A stretch of 64,000 bases of DNA, from positions 124,001 to 188,000 of the forward strand of contig NZ_JAQGLB010000001.1 in assembly GCF_027853965.1 (NCBI RefSeq). Direction: 5' to 3'. Shown here piece after piece: positions 8,760 to 17,041 of this stretch. The position numbers were made by a program, and so were the translations under genes. The notes beneath the pieces were generated by a model that saw nothing but the letters and a program-made list of their open reading frames with translations, was not told the origin of the DNA and did not search any database. The stretch is from Saccharopolyspora indica. Lineage in GTDB: Bacteria; Actinomycetota; Actinomycetes; Mycobacteriales; Pseudonocardiaceae. Position 1 is the stretch's first letter. Each line of letters opens with the position of its first letter.

Positions 8760-9740
8760 TCACGAACCGGATGCATAGAGCACGGCGGTTTCGGCGGCGC
8801 GGTTGTGCAGGGACGTCCGCAGCCATTGCGGGGCAAGGGCCTCCGCGCGGGTCGCGAGCTGCCAGAGCGCCCACTCGGCGTGTCTGGGGTCTTGAAAGGT
8901 CACCTCCATCCGCAGCCAGCCGTCAGGATCTTCGTCCTCGGAACGGATGGCGAGCGCGGTGGCCGCCAGATCCTCGCGGCGCGCCGGGTCCAGCCGAACC
9001 AGCACGGTGATCTGGTCGTCCCCGTTGCGGAAGTGGAAGCTGCGTTCCTGCCAGACCTGGTCCAGATCGACCCGTTCGGGTCGCTGCGCTCGTTCTGCGA
9101 GCTCTTCGGCCGCCAGGATCCGGGAGAGCCGGTAGGTGCGGTCGGCACCGGCGTGGGTGGCGAGCAGGTAGCCCGTTTCGCGGACCGTGACCAGGCCGAT
9201 CGGGTCTACGGTGCGCAGCTTCGGCGACCGACCGGCCGCGGCGTAGCGGATGCGCAGCTTGCGCCCGGCCAGCACCGCGCGCCGAACCTGGACCATCGTC
9301 TCGTCGGACACCTCCTCGGTGACAACGCGGCGCGAGAGCAAGTCGGCCTCGGGGTCGATGAGCAGGCGCTCGGTCAGGCCGGCCCCGGCGTTCTGCTGGC
9401 TCTGGGGCAATGCATCGATCACCTTGAGCATGGCCGAGGCGAGCGCGGATCCGAGCCCGAACGCCTGCGCTCCTCGCCGCGATCCGGCTACCAGCAGCGC
9501 GAGTGCTTCATCGTCGGTCAAGCCGGTGAGTTCGGTCCGGAATCCGGGAAGCAGCGCGAAACCCCCGTGCCGACCGCGCTCGGCGTGGACCGGGACCCCG
9601 GCCAGCGACAGCGCGTCGATGTCGCGCAGAACAGTTCGGGTGGACACCTCCAACTCGCGGGCGATCGCACTGGCGGACAGCCGTCCGCGCTGACGCAGCA
9701 ACAACACCAGGGAGACCAGTCGGTCGGCGCGCACCCGCAC
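8760..9740 (-). CDS. WYL-domain transcriptional regulator (DeoR/YafY type)
   Basis: This 326-residue regulator has an N-terminal winged HTH (residues 1-60, STRTVLRDIDALSLAGVPV recognition region) and a C-terminal WYL-type ligand-sensing domain with a WCX-like tail. The layout is that of PafBC/YafY-like regulators. The start is GTG 9740. It is divergent from the VOC gene with about 100 bp between, and such regulators often control the neighbouring gene. The ligand is unknown. Confidence 0.88.
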   Translation of the reverse strand: MRVRADRLVSLVLLLRQRGRLSASAIARELEVSTRTVLRDIDALSLAGVPVHAERGRHGGFALLPGFRTELTGLTDDEALALLVAGSRRGAQAFGLGSALASAMLKVIDALPQSQQNAGAGLTERLLIDPEADLLSRRVVTEEVSDETMVQVRRAVLAGRKLRIRYAAAGRSPKLRTVDPIGLVTVRETGYLLATHAGADRTYRLSRILAAEELAERAQRPERVDLDQVWQERSFHFRNGDDQITVLVRLDPARREDLAATALAIRSEDEDPDGWLRMEVTFQDPRHAEWALWQLATRAEALAPQWLRTSLHNRAAETAVLYASGS

Positions 9741-9842
9741 AGTCCTATCAACGAATCACGACACGAGGTGGCGTGATTCGCCGGGAGCATGGTGCGACGA
9801 CCACCGAACAGCCCGCGGCGGTCATGAAACGAGAGGGTTCAA

Positions 9843-10262
9843 GTGGGATCTCAGCTCAATCCGTGCATCACGTTCAACGGCAATGCGCGGCAGGCGATGG
9901 AGTTCTACCGGCAAGTCTTCGGGGGCGAGCTGGAGGTGGGAACCATCGCGGACTTCGGCTCGCCGGAGGCGCCCAACGCCGACAAGGTCATGCACTCCCG
10001 CCTCGACACTCCTGGCGGCTACACGCTGATGGCCTGGGACTTTCCTGACGACAGGCCAGGCCACCCGCCCTACCGGCCGGGGAACGACGTCGCGCTCTTC
10101 CTGGGCGGTGACGACGGCGAACTGCGCGACTTCTTCCACAAGCTGGCCGAGGGCGGCGTCGTCACGCTGCCGCTGGAGAGGCAGGTCTGGGGCGATGAGG
10201 CGGGCTCGGTCGTCGACAAGTTCGGGATCACCTGGATGTTCAACATCAGCGCCCAGCGCTAG
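9843..10262 (+). CDS. VOC-family protein (PhnB/glyoxalase-like)
   Basis: This 139-residue protein has the single-chain VOC pattern LNPCITFNGNARQAMEFYRQVFGG, ending in DKFGITWMFNI. That pattern is typical of PhnB-like proteins, also annotated as 3-demethylubiquinone methyltransferase-like. Members bind metal and act on, or sequester, small molecules. The start is GTG 9843. It is divergent from the WYL regulator, its likely controller. Its stop overlaps the stop of the convergent S4 gene by four bases. Confidence 0.85.
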   Translation: MGSQLNPCITFNGNARQAMEFYRQVFGGELEVGTIADFGSPEAPNADKVMHSRLDTPGGYTLMAWDFPDDRPGHPPYRPGNDVALFLGGDDGELRDFFHKLAEGGVVTLPLERQVWGDEAGSVVDKFGITWMFNISAQR

Positions 10263-10624
10263 CTGCCGCTGGCGCGGAACTTGTCGATCATCCGGCGGTC
10301 GCGCTTGGTCGGGCGCCCGGCTCCGCGCTCGCGGCGGGCCACCGGGTTGGCGACCTGCGGCGGCGGCGCCGGGGTGCGGTCGATGTAGCAGGTGATGGCA
10401 TCGGCCGCTCCGACGCGGCGCTGGATCACCCGGACGACCTCGACGATCCGGGTCCGGTCACCGACGCGGGCCCGGATCTCGTCGCCGGGGCAGACGGTGG
10501 TCGCGGGCTTGGCCGGGCGGTCGTTGACGCGCACGTGCCCGCCGCGGCAGGCGGCCGCGGCGTCCGGCCGGGTCTTGGTCAGGCGGACGGCCCACAGCCA
10601 GCGGTCGACACGAGTGGATTCCAC
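10259..10624 (-). CDS. S4-domain RNA-binding protein, Hsp15-like
   Basis: This 121-residue protein has an N-terminal S4 domain (RVDRWLWAVRLTKTRPDAAAACRGGHVRVNDRPAK, residues 5-39) followed by a basic tail (RRERGAGRPTKRDRRMIDKF). That is the organisation of Hsp15, which binds stalled 50S subunits carrying peptidyl-tRNA. The start is GTG 10624, and no strong ribosome site is visible. The gene converges on the VOC gene with overlapping stops. Its promoter region contains the TTGCATG direct repeat. Confidence 0.85.
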   Translation of the reverse strand: MESTRVDRWLWAVRLTKTRPDAAAACRGGHVRVNDRPAKPATTVCPGDEIRARVGDRTRIVEVVRVIQRRVGAADAITCYIDRTPAPPPQVANPVARRERGAGRPTKRDRRMIDKFRASGS

Positions 10625-10675
10625 AGCAGCATGATGACACGCCGTTCAAGTTCATTTCCCGAGTGACCGGCCTTG

Positions 10676-10689
10676 TTGCATGTTGCATG
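10676..10689. promoter_or_regulatory. Tandem TTGCATG repeat upstream of the S4 gene
   Basis: Two adjacent TTGCATG heptamers form GTTGCATGTTGCATGC in an otherwise featureless gap between the S4 start and the GntR 3' end. It looks like a binding site for a GntR/FCD-type regulator, but it is a single observation. Confidence 0.3.
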
Positions 10690-10747
10690 CTACTCGATTT
10701 AGGTTGGCCCGGTGACCACGGAGCACCTCGACACCGCTCGGTGCGCG

Positions 10748-11470
10748 TCAGCCGAGGAGCCCGCGCAGGCGGTCGGCGACGCCGTGGTCGTGGAACTCCG
10801 ACCGGCGGCGGGACTCCTGGTCGATGAGCAGGCTCGCCGTGTTGATGATGTGGCGGCTCATCGCCGCACCGGTGGCCGCCTCGTCGCCCGCCATGAACGC
10901 GGCGTAGATGTCGGCGTGGTCTTCGAAGCACTCGAGGGGTGTCCGGGACGTCGGAACGGTGCCGACGCCGCTTTCCAGGACCATGTCGCGCTGCTCGCGC
11001 AGGACCCCTGCGGCGCGGTCGTTGCCGCTCAGCTCCAGCAGGACGGTGTGGAAGTCGCGGTCGGTGCGCAGCGTGAGCTCCGCGTCCTCGGCGGTGGCCG
11101 CCTCGCGGAACCGGTCGTGGACCTCGGTGAGGCGGCGGCGGATGCCCGGGTCGTCCTGCGCGTGGCGCGTGGCGCGGCGGGCCAGCGGGACTTCGAGCAT
11201 CAGCCTGACCTCGAAGCCCTGCAGGAGCGCCTCGACGGACGTCGCCACGATGCGGATGCCGCGGTTGCGCTCGATCTCGACGAGCCCGAGGCGGGCCAGT
11301 TCGTGCGAGGCCTCGCGGATGGGCGTCCTCGACACGCCGAGCTGCTCACCCAGCGCGGCGGCGCTGTACAGCCGGCCGGCCTCCAGCTCGCCGCTGGTGA
11401 TCGCCGCCCGGAGCTGGTCGAGGACCCGACCGGTCATGCTGCTGACGTCGAGAGCTTCCACCCCGCCCAT
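10748..11470 (-). CDS. GntR-family transcriptional regulator, FadR/FCD subfamily
   Basis: This 240-residue protein has an N-terminal wHTH (LYSAAALGEQLGVSRTPIREA, residues 35-56) and a C-terminal all-helical FCD domain whose conserved Asp/His residues usually bind metal and a carboxylate ligand. It is divergent from lhgO with only about 40 bp between the starts, so the shared promoter must be compact. It probably represses lhgO and responds to a hydroxy- or dicarboxylic acid such as 2-hydroxyglutarate, glutarate or lactate. The ligand is inference. Confidence 0.88.
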   Translation of the reverse strand: MGGVEALDVSSMTGRVLDQLRAAITSGELEAGRLYSAAALGEQLGVSRTPIREASHELARLGLVEIERNRGIRIVATSVEALLQGFEVRLMLEVPLARRATRHAQDDPGIRRRLTEVHDRFREAATAEDAELTLRTDRDFHTVLLELSGNDRAAGVLREQRDMVLESGVGTVPTSRTPLECFEDHADIYAAFMAGDEAATGAAMSRHIINTASLLIDQESRRRSEFHDHGVADRLRGLLG

Positions 11471-11511
11471 TCTGCCGGACGCATCCGCCGGTGAACGTCG
11501 AGAGGAATCAG

Positions 11512-12729
11512 ATGGTCGAGAAGCGACGAGTCGCGGTCGTCGGCGGCGGCATCATCGGTGCCGCGGTCGTCCGGGAGCTGACGCAGCGGCTCCCCGGAGC
11601 CGAGATCGTGCTCTTCGAGAAGGAGCGCGAGCTCGCGGCCCACCAGACCGGGCACAACTCCGGTGTCGTCCACGCGGGCCTGTACTACGAGCCCGGCGGG
11701 CTGAAAGCGCGCCTCTGCCGTCGCGGTGTGCAGCTGCTGCAGTCCTACGTGGCCGAGCGCGACATCCCGTACGAGCGCTGCGGGAAGGTGGTCGTCGCCC
11801 TCGACGAGGCGGAGCGCGGGCGCCTCGAAGCCATCCACGACCGGGCGAAGCGCAACGGTGTTCCCGGCGTCCGGCTGATCAGCGGCGGCGAACTCCGGGA
11901 GATCGAGCCGGAAGCGCGCGGCATCGCGGCCGTCCACTCGCCGGACACCGCGATCATCGACTACGCCGCGGTCACGCGAGCACTCGTCGACGACGCCCGC
12001 AACGCCGGGGTGGACGTGCGCCTGGGCGTCGAGGTGTCGAGCATCGGGACGGCGCCCGCGGGCGTGCGCGTTCGATCCAGCCGGGGTGACGAGCGGTTCG
12101 ACAACGTGATCGCTTGCGCGGGCCTGCAATCCGATCGGCTCGCCCGCCGTTCCGGCGCGGCGAGGTCCCCGTCGATCGTGCCCTTCTTCGGCCAGTACCT
12201 GGTGCTGGAGCCCCGTTTCCGCGACATCACGCGCGGACTCGTCTACCCGGTGCCGGATCCGAAGTACCCGTTCCTGGGCGTGCACCTGACGAAGCGCGTC
12301 GACGGCGCGATGACGGTCGGGCCCAACGCCTTCCTGTCCTTCTCGCGCGAGATCTACCGGGGGCTGGGCATCGACGTCCGCGACGCGCTGGAAACCGCCG
12401 CGGATCCCGGGTTCTGGCGCTTCGCCGCCGGAAACCTCGCCGGTGCGCGGCGGGAACTCCTCGGTGTGCTGTCGACGAAGAAGTTCATCAGGGACGCGGC
12501 TCGCTACGTCCCGGCGATCGAGGACGCCCGCTTCACGCGCCTGCCGCGCGGGATCCGCGCCCAGGCCCTCGCGGCGGACGGCAGCCTCGTCGACGACTTC
12601 GTGATCCAGCACGTCGGCCCGGTGACGCACCTGCGCAACGCTCCGTCGCCCGGTGCCACCTCGTCGCTGGCGATCGCCGAGCACATCGTCGACAACGTGC
12701 TCGAACGCCACGGGCTGGATGCTCGTTAG
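11512..12729 (+). CDS. lhgO: L-2-hydroxyglutarate oxidase/dehydrogenase
   Basis: This 405-residue DAO-fold flavoprotein has GGGIIGAAVVRELTQ at the N-terminus. The family signature HQTGHNSGVVHAGLYYEPGG lies near residues 45-64, and it ends with a conserved GPVTHLRNAPSPGATSSLAIA region. The family oxidises L-2-hydroxyglutarate to 2-oxoglutarate, passing electrons to quinone or oxygen. ATG 11512 follows GAGAGGAATC. An upstream GTG (11491) is less likely. It is adjacent to and divergent from the FCD regulator. The match to LhgO length and motifs is strong, though substrate specificity was not tested here. Confidence 0.88.
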   Translation: MVEKRRVAVVGGGIIGAAVVRELTQRLPGAEIVLFEKERELAAHQTGHNSGVVHAGLYYEPGGLKARLCRRGVQLLQSYVAERDIPYERCGKVVVALDEAERGRLEAIHDRAKRNGVPGVRLISGGELREIEPEARGIAAVHSPDTAIIDYAAVTRALVDDARNAGVDVRLGVEVSSIGTAPAGVRVRSSRGDERFDNVIACAGLQSDRLARRSGAARSPSIVPFFGQYLVLEPRFRDITRGLVYPVPDPKYPFLGVHLTKRVDGAMTVGPNAFLSFSREIYRGLGIDVRDALETAADPGFWRFAAGNLAGARRELLGVLSTKKFIRDAARYVPAIEDARFTRLPRGIRAQALAADGSLVDDFVIQHVGPVTHLRNAPSPGATSSLAIAEHIVDNVLERHGLDAR

Positions 12730-12995
12730 GCCCCTTTCATGTGGCCGTGTGCCACGGCGGGACATCTGGGCGGTTCTCCCGGTCGATCAAGGAATCGACC
12801 CGAGGCGCGCAGGAACATCCACCCGCAGAGCTCTCTGCCCGGCCGGTGCTTCCGGCTTCGCCGGAGGCCGGGCGCGCGCTCGGTGAGGTTCTGACCTGCG
12901 GAACCTGACGAAAGTAAGGCCGGGACCTGGCCGAAAGGGGATGCCGGTCGCTGCCGATCGTGCGCAGCGCGGGCGCGCTCGCCATTCCTAGCGTG

Positions 12996-13796
12996 ATGAG
13001 CGTTGATCACGAGATGTGGATGGAGGTGCGCCGAGTGGTTCCGGCTGCACGTGCGAGCGAATCGGGAAGCGTTCTCTACGACGGCATCATCGGGTTCGCC
13101 GATGCCGTGCCCGGCCCGATCCAGTCGTTGTTCGCCGCCTACACGAAGGCCGGGCTGCTGGTGCTGGGCTTTCTGTGCCTGCTGGCGTGGTGGCGGGCCC
13201 GTGCGGGAGGGGACGGCCGCGCGGTCGCGGTGTCCCTGCTGGGCCCGGCGGCCACCGTGGTCGCCTACGCGCTCAGCGAGCTGGTGAAGGTGCTGGTCGG
13301 CCAGGACCGCCCGTGCCGCGGTCTGATCGAGGGCAGCACGGTCCTGCCCTGCCCGGAGGTGGGGGACTGGTCGTTCCCCAGCAACCACGCCACCATCGCC
13401 GGAGCCGCGGCCATGGCCTTGATCCTCGCCTGGCGCCGGCTGCTGCCGTGGGTGATCGGGCTCGCGGTGCTGATGGCCTTCTCCCGGGTCTTCGTCGGCG
13501 TGCACTACCCGCACGACGTGCTGGTCGGCCTGCTCCTCGGCGCGGCGGTGGTCTGGCTGGTGGTGTCGCTCCTGAGTTCGCCCGCCACGCGACTGGTCAC
13601 CCGATTCCAGGACCACCGCGTGCTCGGTCGGCTGCTGGTCGCTGCGCCCGGCGTGACCGCACCCGAGGCGCCGACCCGCCCCACGACCCGGGAAGCGGGC
13701 GACACCCCGCACCGACCGACCCCGCCCGCGGAGCAGCCCACCGTCCGGATGCGGCGCCACTCCCAGCCCGAACCACCCCAGCGCCGCCGACGCTGA
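12996..13796 (+). CDS. PAP2-superfamily membrane phosphatase
   Basis: This membrane protein of about 266 residues has the three acid-phosphatase motifs: KVLVGQDRPCR (KxxxxxxRP), PSNHATIAG (PSGH variant) and SRVFVGVHYPHDVLVG (SRxxxxxHxxxD). Such proteins dephosphorylate lipid phosphates such as undecaprenyl diphosphate or phosphatidic acid. Five or six helices are visible. The last 60 or so residues are a Pro/Thr/Arg-rich cytoplasmic tail. The start is uncertain. ATG 12996 is preferred because TAGCGT just upstream could be the -10 of a leaderless message. GTG 12960 is the alternative. Confidence 0.85.
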   Translation: MSVDHEMWMEVRRVVPAARASESGSVLYDGIIGFADAVPGPIQSLFAAYTKAGLLVLGFLCLLAWWRARAGGDGRAVAVSLLGPAATVVAYALSELVKVLVGQDRPCRGLIEGSTVLPCPEVGDWSFPSNHATIAGAAAMALILAWRRLLPWVIGLAVLMAFSRVFVGVHYPHDVLVGLLLGAAVVWLVVSLLSSPATRLVTRFQDHRVLGRLLVAAPGVTAPEAPTRPTTREAGDTPHRPTPPAEQPTVRMRRHSQPEPPQRRRR

Positions 13797-13817
13797 AACC
13801 CCGGAATCACCCGGGGC

Positions 13818-13845
13818 GGTGTCAATTTCGTACGAAATTGACACC
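13818..13845. terminator. 28-bp perfect palindrome between convergent genes
   Basis: A perfect dyad centred on GTAC with core AATTTCGTACGAAATT and G+C flanks. It sits between the PAP2 and response-regulator stops, so it can end transcription from both sides. The same core recurs twice at 26255-26315. Confidence 0.7.
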
Positions 13846-13867
13846 CCGCCTGTCTCGGGAGGTGCCG

Positions 13868-14521
13868 CTAGTCGTCGATCAGGTCGGCTTCGTGGGCGAT
13901 GATCGCGGCCTGCACCCGGTTGCGCACGCCGAGCCGGGTGAGGATGGTGCTCACGTAGCTCTTGATGGTGCCCTCGACCAGGAACAGCTCCCCGGCGATC
14001 TCCTGGTTGGACCGGCCCGCGCCGAGCAGCGCGAGGACCTGGCGCTCCCGGTCGCTCAGCGCGGCCACCGCCGCCCTGGCCCGTTCGGCGCGCAGCATCC
14101 GGTCGCCGCCGAAGTTGCTGATCACCCGGGCGGCTACCTTGGGCGACAGGTAGGCGGCGCCCTCCGACACGGCGCGGACACCGGCGATCAGTTCGCGGGG
14201 GTCGCCGGACTTGAGCAGGAAGCCGCTGGCCCCGGCGCCCAGCGCGCGGGCGATGTAGGAGTCCTCGGAGAAGGTGGTGAGCATGAGGACCGCGGTGTCC
14301 TTCGCCGACCGGCAGATGGCCTCGGCCGCGCCCAGGCCGTCCAGCCCGGGCATCCGGATGTCCAGGGCCGCGACGTCCGGCCGGTGGCGGGTCACCAGGT
14401 CGATCGCCTCGTGCCCGTCCGCGGCCTCGGCGACGACCTCGATCCCGGGATCGGTCTCCAGGATCCCCCTGATCCCGGTGCGCACCATCGCCTCGTCGTC
14501 GGCGACCACCACTCGAATCAT
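13868..14521 (-). CDS. NarL/LuxR-family response regulator
   Basis: This 217-residue regulator has a receiver domain (ADDEAMV acidic pocket, DIRMPGLDG with the phosphorylated Asp near residue 54, LTTFS, LLKSGDP with the conserved Lys) and a C-terminal LuxR HTH (LSDRERQVLALLGAGRSNQEIAGELFLVEGTIKSYVSTIL, about residues 150-190). ATG 14521 follows GAGGAGTGCGG. It is divergent from its probable partner histidine kinase, with 54 bp between the starts. The stimulus is unknown. Confidence 0.92.
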   Translation of the reverse strand: MIRVVVADDEAMVRTGIRGILETDPGIEVVAEAADGHEAIDLVTRHRPDVAALDIRMPGLDGLGAAEAICRSAKDTAVLMLTTFSEDSYIARALGAGASGFLLKSGDPRELIAGVRAVSEGAAYLSPKVAARVISNFGGDRMLRAERARAAVAALSDRERQVLALLGAGRSNQEIAGELFLVEGTIKSYVSTILTRLGVRNRVQAAIIAHEADLIDD

Positions 14522-14575
14522 CCGCACTCCTCAGGGCTTCCCGGTCGATGGTATCGGCGCGCGGCGGGAGGCACG

Positions 14576-16189
14576 GTGAGAGCACCGCGGTGGTTGTCCC
14601 GGGTCGTCGCGGCGCAGACCCGCGGGAACCTGGCGCTGTGGCTGGGACTGGCCGTGCTGGTGCTGGCCGAGCGCACCACGCAGGAGCAGGGCGGTGCCCC
14701 GTGGTGGCTGGTGCTCTGCGGGGTCGCCCTGCTGGTCGCGGCCGGTGCGGCGCTGCGCACCCGCCCGGTCCTGTCCTGGCTGGTGATCGTCGCGCTGGCG
14801 GTCGGGCAGTTCCACGGGACGGCGTTGGGGCCACCGGTCCTGCTGTCGTACCTGCTGGCGCTGGTCGTCGCCGGGCACGAAGCCGGCCGGGCGGTCGAGG
14901 ACGTCCGGCGCCCGATGGCGGTCTTCGCGGTGGCCGCGGCCGGCGGGCTGCTGGCGGTGATCGCGCTCGGATACCTGCTGGACAGCTCGCTGCCCCGGGT
15001 GGCGAACGACCTGGTGCACGCGGTGTACGCGCTGGTGGTGCTGGTGCTGTTCGGCGTCCTGCCCTGGCTGACCGGTCGCTACCGCCGGCTCAACGCCGGC
15101 CTCATGGCGGCCGGTTGGGAGCGGGCGCGGCAGCTGGAGCGGGAGCGGGCGATCGCCGCCGAGCGGGAGCGGCTGCGGGAACGGGCCCGCATCGCCCAGG
15201 ACATGCACGACTCCCTCGGCCACGCGCTGAGCCTGATCGCCTTGCGCGCCGGGAAGGCGGAGGTGGACCCGGCCGGGGACGAGCAGCTGCGCGCCTTCGC
15301 CGGACGCATCCGGAGCGCGGTGACGGCCGCGGCGGAGGAACTGCACACCGTCGTCGGGGTGCTGCGCGAGGAGGATTCGCCCGCGCCGACCGAACCGGTG
15401 CACGAGAGCGTCGCGGAACTGGTGGAGCGCACCGCGCTGTCCGGTGTGGACGTCCGGTTGGAGAGTTCCGGTGAAGAGGTGCCGCTGCGGGCGATCGCGG
15501 ACCGCGCCGTGTACCGCGTGGTGCAGGAATCCCTGACCAACGCGACGAAGCACGCCTCAGGCGCACCGGTCACCGTGCGATTGGTGCACGGAGCGGACGA
15601 GACCACTGTGGAGGTGATCAACGGCCCGCCGCCGCCCGGCGTGCTGCCCGCTCCGAGCCGGGGCGAGCGCGGGCTGATCGGCCTGGCGGAGCGGATCCGG
15701 ATCGCAGGCGGTTCCCTGGCCGCCGGCCCGCTGGACGGCGGCTTCCGGGTTTCCGCGACGTTGCCGCACGCCGATCCGGGCCCGCCGCCGGGCCCGGTGG
15801 TGCCGGGCGAACCGGCCCGGTTCGACGAGGAGCAGCGGCGGATCCGGTGGCGGATCGCCAAGGGCCTGGCCCTGCCGGTGGGGGTGAGCGTCGCGGTGGT
15901 CGTCGTGGTGATCGGCCTCTACGCCGGGTGGGTCTACAACTCGGTGCTGGCCGAGGACGCCTACGACGGGCTCGTCGTCGGCTCGTCCCGGCCAGCGGTG
16001 GAGGCCGTGCTCCCGGCGTTCGACCTGCGATCGCTGGAGATCGCAGCCGAGCCGCCGCGCCCCGCCGGGTCCGCGTGCGCCTACTACCTGACCAGCGACG
16101 TCGTCGTGCCCGAACCGCAAGAGGTGTACCGGCTCTGCTTCGCGGGCGAGCGGCTGGTGAGCAAGGACGTCATCCCGGTCGGCGGCTAG
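14576..16189 (+). CDS. NarL-type sensor histidine kinase with an extra C-terminal membrane and extracytoplasmic segment
   Basis: This protein is 537 residues long. The N-terminus has about five or six membrane helices (residues 15-160). A coiled linker follows, then HisKA_3 with RIAQDMHDSLGHALSLIALR (His near 211) and an HATPase with ESLTNATKHA and GERGLIGLAERI. Unusually, the catalytic core is followed by one more strong helix (about residues 431-455). An extracytoplasmic tail of about 80 residues follows, containing two Cys. Most family members stop at the HATPase. The start is GTG 14576 after GGGAGGCACG. It is divergent from the response regulator. Confidence 0.9.
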   Translation: MRAPRWLSRVVAAQTRGNLALWLGLAVLVLAERTTQEQGGAPWWLVLCGVALLVAAGAALRTRPVLSWLVIVALAVGQFHGTALGPPVLLSYLLALVVAGHEAGRAVEDVRRPMAVFAVAAAGGLLAVIALGYLLDSSLPRVANDLVHAVYALVVLVLFGVLPWLTGRYRRLNAGLMAAGWERARQLERERAIAAERERLRERARIAQDMHDSLGHALSLIALRAGKAEVDPAGDEQLRAFAGRIRSAVTAAAEELHTVVGVLREEDSPAPTEPVHESVAELVERTALSGVDVRLESSGEEVPLRAIADRAVYRVVQESLTNATKHASGAPVTVRLVHGADETTVEVINGPPPPGVLPAPSRGERGLIGLAERIRIAGGSLAAGPLDGGFRVSATLPHADPGPPPGPVVPGEPARFDEEQRRIRWRIAKGLALPVGVSVAVVVVVIGLYAGWVYNSVLAEDAYDGLVVGSSRPAVEAVLPAFDLRSLEIAAEPPRPAGSACAYYLTSDVVVPEPQEVYRLCFAGERLVSKDVIPVGG

Positions 16190-16242
16190 TGCTGTGACCG
16201 GGAAGGTCCACCGGGTTGCGGTGCTGGTCGCATCCGGGCTCG

Positions 16243-16248
16243 TAGTGT
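16243..16248 (+). promoter_or_regulatory. Candidate -10 box for a leaderless transcript
   Basis: TAGTGT lies six bases before the ATG at 16255 and there is no ribosome site, the usual layout of an actinobacterial leaderless gene. No convincing -35 at standard spacing is seen. Confidence 0.4.
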
Positions 16249-16254
16249 GGCCGG

Positions 16255-16950
16255 ATGCCCGATGACCTCTTCGCCCTGTGGCCCCTCGCGCCTGCCTCCG
16301 AAGCCGACTGGCTCGCCGACCTCACCCAGGGGGACGGTCTCACCGGTTACGAGGCACCTGGGCGGCCCGACGCCGCCTGGGTGCTCGGGGGCATGTACGA
16401 ACGCGGGAGCGCCGCGGGCGATTCGGTCAACGACGGCCAGGGCCGGGACGAGCACCCAGGCCCGGGATGGGAGCGACTGCGCTGGGCGGAGCTGGCCGCC
16501 CGCGTCGGTGATCCGGTCGTGCCCCAGGGCCTGTACCCCTGTTCTCGCTGCTTCCCCTCTGCGGAAGGGACGGGCATCCGGCCCGGCTCCATCGAGTGGC
16601 CCGCCGAGGGCAGCCTCGACAGGCCGACGTGGGACCAGCTGATCCGATTCCTCATCGCGCACAGCCCCCGGGGTGCGAACACGCCTTGCCTGGCCTACTA
16701 CAACCCGATCGTCGCGCAGGACTTCGAAACGGGGCACCTCCGCACGGGTCGCCTCGGCGATGCCCAATCCCTCTTCGACAACCCGGACATCCCGCACACC
16801 CCGTCCAACCTGTGGGCCGCGGACCGCGCCTGGGTCGTCTGCACGGACTACGATCTCTGGGGCACCAAGGTCTGCGGCCCCCACCTGCTCGTCGAGGCCC
16901 TGCTCGCGGACACCGAGCTCGAAGCCGTCCGCCTGCCCTGGACCAGTTAG
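16255..16950 (+). CDS. Conserved-looking hypothetical protein
   Basis: This soluble protein of 231 residues belongs to no family I recognise. It is acidic, Trp- and Pro-rich, and has several Cys (PCSRCFPS near residue 101, VCTDYDLW near 197, KVCGPH near 205). No signal peptide, membrane helix or nucleotide-binding motif is visible. Coding bias is strong across the frame. The message is probably leaderless, because TAGTGT ends just before the ATG. The WVVCTDYDLWGTKVCGP ending recalls small immunity/SMI1-like proteins, but that is only an impression. It is transcribed alone. Confidence 0.65.
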   Translation: MPDDLFALWPLAPASEADWLADLTQGDGLTGYEAPGRPDAAWVLGGMYERGSAAGDSVNDGQGRDEHPGPGWERLRWAELAARVGDPVVPQGLYPCSRCFPSAEGTGIRPGSIEWPAEGSLDRPTWDQLIRFLIAHSPRGANTPCLAYYNPIVAQDFETGHLRTGRLGDAQSLFDNPDIPHTPSNLWAADRAWVVCTDYDLWGTKVCGPHLLVEALLADTELEAVRLPWTS

Positions 16951-17041
16951 ACCGGAGTCGGTGCCAACCCGGTGAGGGTCTCCTCTCGATCGGACGTGAC
17001 GGCACGTCCGATCGAGACGGGTGACCACGAGCTCCGGCTGC

